A stretch of DNA of 8,264 nt, from contig JAIRTU010000250.1 of assembly GCA_031254735.1 (NCBI GenBank), positions 1-8,264 on the forward strand, in the 5' to 3' direction. The notes beneath the pieces are model-generated. The model was given only the letters and a program-made list of their open reading frames with translations, made no database searches and was not told where the DNA came from. The DNA comes from Bacteroidales bacterium (GTDB lineage: Bacteria; Bacteroidota; Bacteroidia; Bacteroidales; WCHB1-69). Below, piece by piece: positions 6,036-8,264 of this stretch. Numbering within the stretch: position 1 is the stretch's first letter; each line of letters begins with the position of its first letter. A program made the position numbers and the translations under genes.

Positions 6036-7132
6036 AACGAAAAATTTTCATCGGACTGTTCGGATTTGCCTATCTGATAGCAGGTTGTAGCACTGTATAC
6101 ACTTGTTTGCCAAAATTCGGCAGCACCCCGAAAGGTGAAAGACTGAGAAAAATACAGCGGTCATCCAATTATCGCGAGGGTCGTTTTCAAAACTTGAACC
6201 CTACGCCGCAAATGACTGATAATCTATGGAACGCTCTTTTCCAACCAGCGTCCAAACGGCAGAAACCGAAAGATTTGATACCTGTTGTGCAAACTAATCT
6301 CGCCGCGCTAAACCCGCAGGATGACCTTTTGGTGTGGTTTGGTCATTCGTCGTATTACTTGCAGGCGGCGGGGAAGCGTTTTCTGGTAGACCCTGTTTTC
6401 AGTCGTGCTGCGTCGCCCGTTTCGTTTGTAAACACTGCATTCCGAGGCTCGGATTATTTCAGGGCTGATGATATTCCAAACATTGATTATTTGATAATTA
6501 CGCACGACCATTGGGACCATTTGGATTATCCGACAGTAATGAAATTGAAACCGCGAACAGGCAGGGTAATTTGTCCGCTTGGAGTAGGCACTCATTTTGA
6601 AAGGTGGGATTTTGACGTATCGGCTATCGTTGAGATGGATTGGCAGGATTCGGTTTCCCTTATGCAAAACACTGAAATCCACTGTCTTCCCGCACGCCAT
6701 TTTTCGGGGCGCGGATTTAAACAGCGGCAGTCGCTTTGGGCTTCTTTTCTGCTTAAATTCGACAATTTAACAATTTATATCGGAGGCGACAGCGGTTATG
6801 ATACGCACTTTGCAGAAATAGGTGCCCGATTCGGCCCAATAGACTTTGCCGTACTCGAAAACGGACAGTACAACAAGGCTTGGAAATATATTCACGCTCA
6901 ACCTGAAGAGACTTTGCAAACCGCCACAGATTTGAACGCGAAAAATTTGATACCTGTTCACAACTCGAAATTTGCAATGAGCAGGCACAGTTGGGACGAG
7001 CCGCTGCAACGCCTGTCCGAATCAGCCGATAATCAGACACCTGTACGGGTGCTTACCCCCCAAATCGGCGAAATTGTTTTTTTGAAAGATACGTTACAAA
7101 CATTCAGCCGTTGGTGGCAAAATTTAGAATGA
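6032..7132 (+). CDS. Metallo-beta-lactamase-fold hydrolase, lipoprotein, NAPE-PLD/UlaG-like
   Basis: The 366-residue product starts with a lipoprotein signal (MKRKIFIGLFGFAYLIAGC, lipobox cysteine 19), so it is probably periplasmic or outer-membrane anchored. The zinc-binding MBL motifs are all present: THDHWDH with H158, H160, D162 and H163, then H223 in ARHFSGRG, D253 in GGDSGY and H310 in PVHNSKF. The 'VWFGHSSYYLQAAGKRFLVD' strand before them and the H288-containing YIHAQPEET are typical of the branch that includes NAPE-hydrolysing phospholipase D and L-ascorbate-6-phosphate lactonase-type proteins. It should be a two-metal hydrolase of a phosphodiester or lactone; the true substrate cannot be read from sequence. 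It follows the repressor with a 4-base overlap and precedes the SDR gene by 4 bases. Confidence 0.9.
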   Translation: MKRKIFIGLFGFAYLIAGCSTVYTCLPKFGSTPKGERLRKIQRSSNYREGRFQNLNPTPQMTDNLWNALFQPASKRQKPKDLIPVVQTNLAALNPQDDLLVWFGHSSYYLQAAGKRFLVDPVFSRAASPVSFVNTAFRGSDYFRADDIPNIDYLIITHDHWDHLDYPTVMKLKPRTGRVICPLGVGTHFERWDFDVSAIVEMDWQDSVSLMQNTEIHCLPARHFSGRGFKQRQSLWASFLLKFDNLTIYIGGDSGYDTHFAEIGARFGPIDFAVLENGQYNKAWKYIHAQPEETLQTATDLNAKNLIPVHNSKFAMSRHSWDEPLQRLSESADNQTPVRVLTPQIGEIVFLKDTLQTFSRWWQNLE

Positions 7133-7136
7133 AAAT

Positions 7137-8162
7137 ATGAAACGAACTTTTATAATTACAGGAGGAAATTCGGGGTTGGGGTTGCAATGCGCACGAAACA
7201 TCGCCCTGCAAAACGCTGATAATTGCGTTGTTATAGCAAGCCGAAATACGGAGAAATCTATTGAGGCGGTCGAAAAACTTCGCCGTGAAACGCAAAATAC
7301 TGATATTCATTCGCTAAGGCTTAATTTGGCATCGTTGCAGTCGGTCAGGGAGTTTGTGGAGGAGTTCGGCAAGCGTGATTTCCCGCCTCTTTACGGGATT
7401 GCCTGTAACGCTATTTCAGGCGGCGGAGCGGCTACTGCCGACGGCTTCGATATGACGTTCGGTACCGGGCATTTGGGACATTTTCTACTTGTAAACCTGT
7501 TACTCAAACAGATGTGCGAAGGACGGATAATGTTTGTCAGTAGCGACCAACACGACCCGCCACCGTTCATTGCCCGACTGCGCTATACCGACGCTCTTGA
7601 TTATGCTCGCCCCAACAGGCAAAATCATAATATAAGATACTCTTTCACAAAACTTTGCAATATCTATACCGCTTATGAACTGTCTGCAAGACTTCAAGCG
7701 ACGCCCTCTAAAGCAAAAATAACCGTTAACGCCTTCAATCCCGGATTTATGGCTGACACAGGCCTTGCAACGCCGCGAAATGCCGCCGAACGCTTCCTGC
7801 AGCGTATTGCGCCGTTAATCGCAAGTGTGATGGGCGTTCGCAGTTCTGCGCCGGTATCGGGAAAGTTGCTTGCCGGCTATATGACAATCCCTGAATATGA
7901 GGGAATTACAGGCAAATACTTCGACCGCGCCCACGAAACAAAATCGTCCAAACTGTCATACAATCGCGAAAATGCTCTTAATCTGTGGAATAGAAGTGTT
8001 GAACTGACACAGGTGCAGTTCGATGAATCCGTACATAACGCCGCTGATATGGAAAAAGCGGAGCATCCCGGTTCTTCGTCAAATTTGGTGCGTATTCCGG
8101 AACATATCCATCCGTATGCCAATCCGGATGTCCTGCATTCAACAGGCTTATCTTTCCGGTGA
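7137..8162 (+). CDS. Short-chain dehydrogenase/reductase
   Basis: The 341-residue protein is a classical Rossmann-fold NAD(P)-dependent oxidoreductase. The cofactor motif TGGNSGLG is at residues 8-15, and R36 after the second strand (IASRN) suggests NADP(H) preference. 'IACNAISGG' at 88-96 stands where the family has NNAG, 'FVSS' with S135/S136 supplies the catalytic serine, YSFTK gives Y168 and K172, and NPGF is at 201-204. The overall pattern resembles protochlorophyllide-reductase/retinol-dehydrogenase-like SDRs, which act on bulky carbonyls or alcohols. About 50 residues beyond the usual end (from near 290) form a polar tail with no recognised domain. Last gene of the MarR operon; no clear terminator follows. 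Cytoplasmic, so it would act on a molecule separated from the lipoprotein hydrolase by the membrane. Confidence 0.9.
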   Translation: MKRTFIITGGNSGLGLQCARNIALQNADNCVVIASRNTEKSIEAVEKLRRETQNTDIHSLRLNLASLQSVREFVEEFGKRDFPPLYGIACNAISGGGAATADGFDMTFGTGHLGHFLLVNLLLKQMCEGRIMFVSSDQHDPPPFIARLRYTDALDYARPNRQNHNIRYSFTKLCNIYTAYELSARLQATPSKAKITVNAFNPGFMADTGLATPRNAAERFLQRIAPLIASVMGVRSSAPVSGKLLAGYMTIPEYEGITGKYFDRAHETKSSKLSYNRENALNLWNRSVELTQVQFDESVHNAADMEKAEHPGSSSNLVRIPEHIHPYANPDVLHSTGLSFR

Positions 8163-8199
8163 TACCGTTTCATCGCCTAATGCCTAATGTTTCGTAATT

Positions 8200-8214
8200 T
8201 CAATTCACAATTGA
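8200..8214. repeat. 15-bp inverted repeat downstream of the SDR gene
   Basis: TCAATT-CAC-AATTGA is a perfect 6+3+6 palindrome in the AT-rich spacer after the operon. It is too weak and AT-rich for a convincing terminator, and could be a protein site or chance. Confidence 0.3.
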
Positions 8215-8264
8215 TATTGATTATCCGACTTTAATATTCCGTACGACGTCTTTTCCGAATGATT

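Noticed and set aside
6308..6700. 130-residue minus-strand frame inside the MBL gene
   Set aside because: Shadow of a gene whose catalytic motifs are intact in the plus-strand frame.
8221..8264. Possible C-terminus of a minus-strand gene entering from the right (reads SFGKDVVRNIKVG then stop)
   Set aside because: Thirteen residues at the window edge are too few to distinguish from chance, and no family could be recognised.

Overview
The window looks like accessory, insertion-sequence-scarred DNA from a member of the Bacteroidota, most likely Bacteroidales. Three things point there. The large minus-strand protein ends in a type IX secretion (Por) sorting domain. Two promoters match the Bacteroidota pattern TTG-N19-TAnnTTTG. 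Spacers are AT-rich and lack strong Shine-Dalgarno sites.

Layout. Positions 1-99 hold the last 32 codons of a tyrosine site-specific integrase, not predicted by simple ATG-to-stop searches because its start lies outside the window. Ten bases later a plus-strand group begins: a Crp/Fnr-type regulator (110-694), a four-helix DUF6326-like membrane protein (781-1176), a six-helix DUF4386-like membrane protein (1149-1874), and a lipoprotein-signal flavodoxin broken by a frameshift in a T run (1871-2553). Its 3' end runs into a minus-strand remnant of an IS4/IS1634-like transposase (about 2505-2845). A bidirectional terminator (2909-2942) separates this group from the minus-strand gene.

The minus-strand gene (2980-5040) encodes a 686-residue exported modular protein: signal peptide, BspA-type leucine-rich repeats, a region with a zinc-metallopeptidase HEWLH motif, a PPC domain and a type IX sorting tail. 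Its start codon sits in a three-copy tandem repeat, and its presumed leader RNA carries a long hairpin. Upstream lies a decayed IS110-family transposase (about 5239-5482, minus) that can be read only across a frameshift and stop codons.

The right part is a compact plus-strand operon: MarR-family repressor (5601-6035), metallo-beta-lactamase-fold lipoprotein (6032-7132) and short-chain dehydrogenase (7137-8162), with a 4-base overlap and a 4-base gap. A 17-bp perfect palindrome overlaps the -33 box of its promoter and is the obvious candidate MarR operator. The operon probably responds to a small molecule that the hydrolase and reductase act on; the substrate is unknown.

No RNA genes, CRISPR arrays or replication origins were seen. 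The most notable items are the multi-domain LRR/metallopeptidase type IX cargo with duplicated start sites and structured leader, the self-regulated MarR-hydrolase-SDR cassette, and the two hidden transposase fossils.
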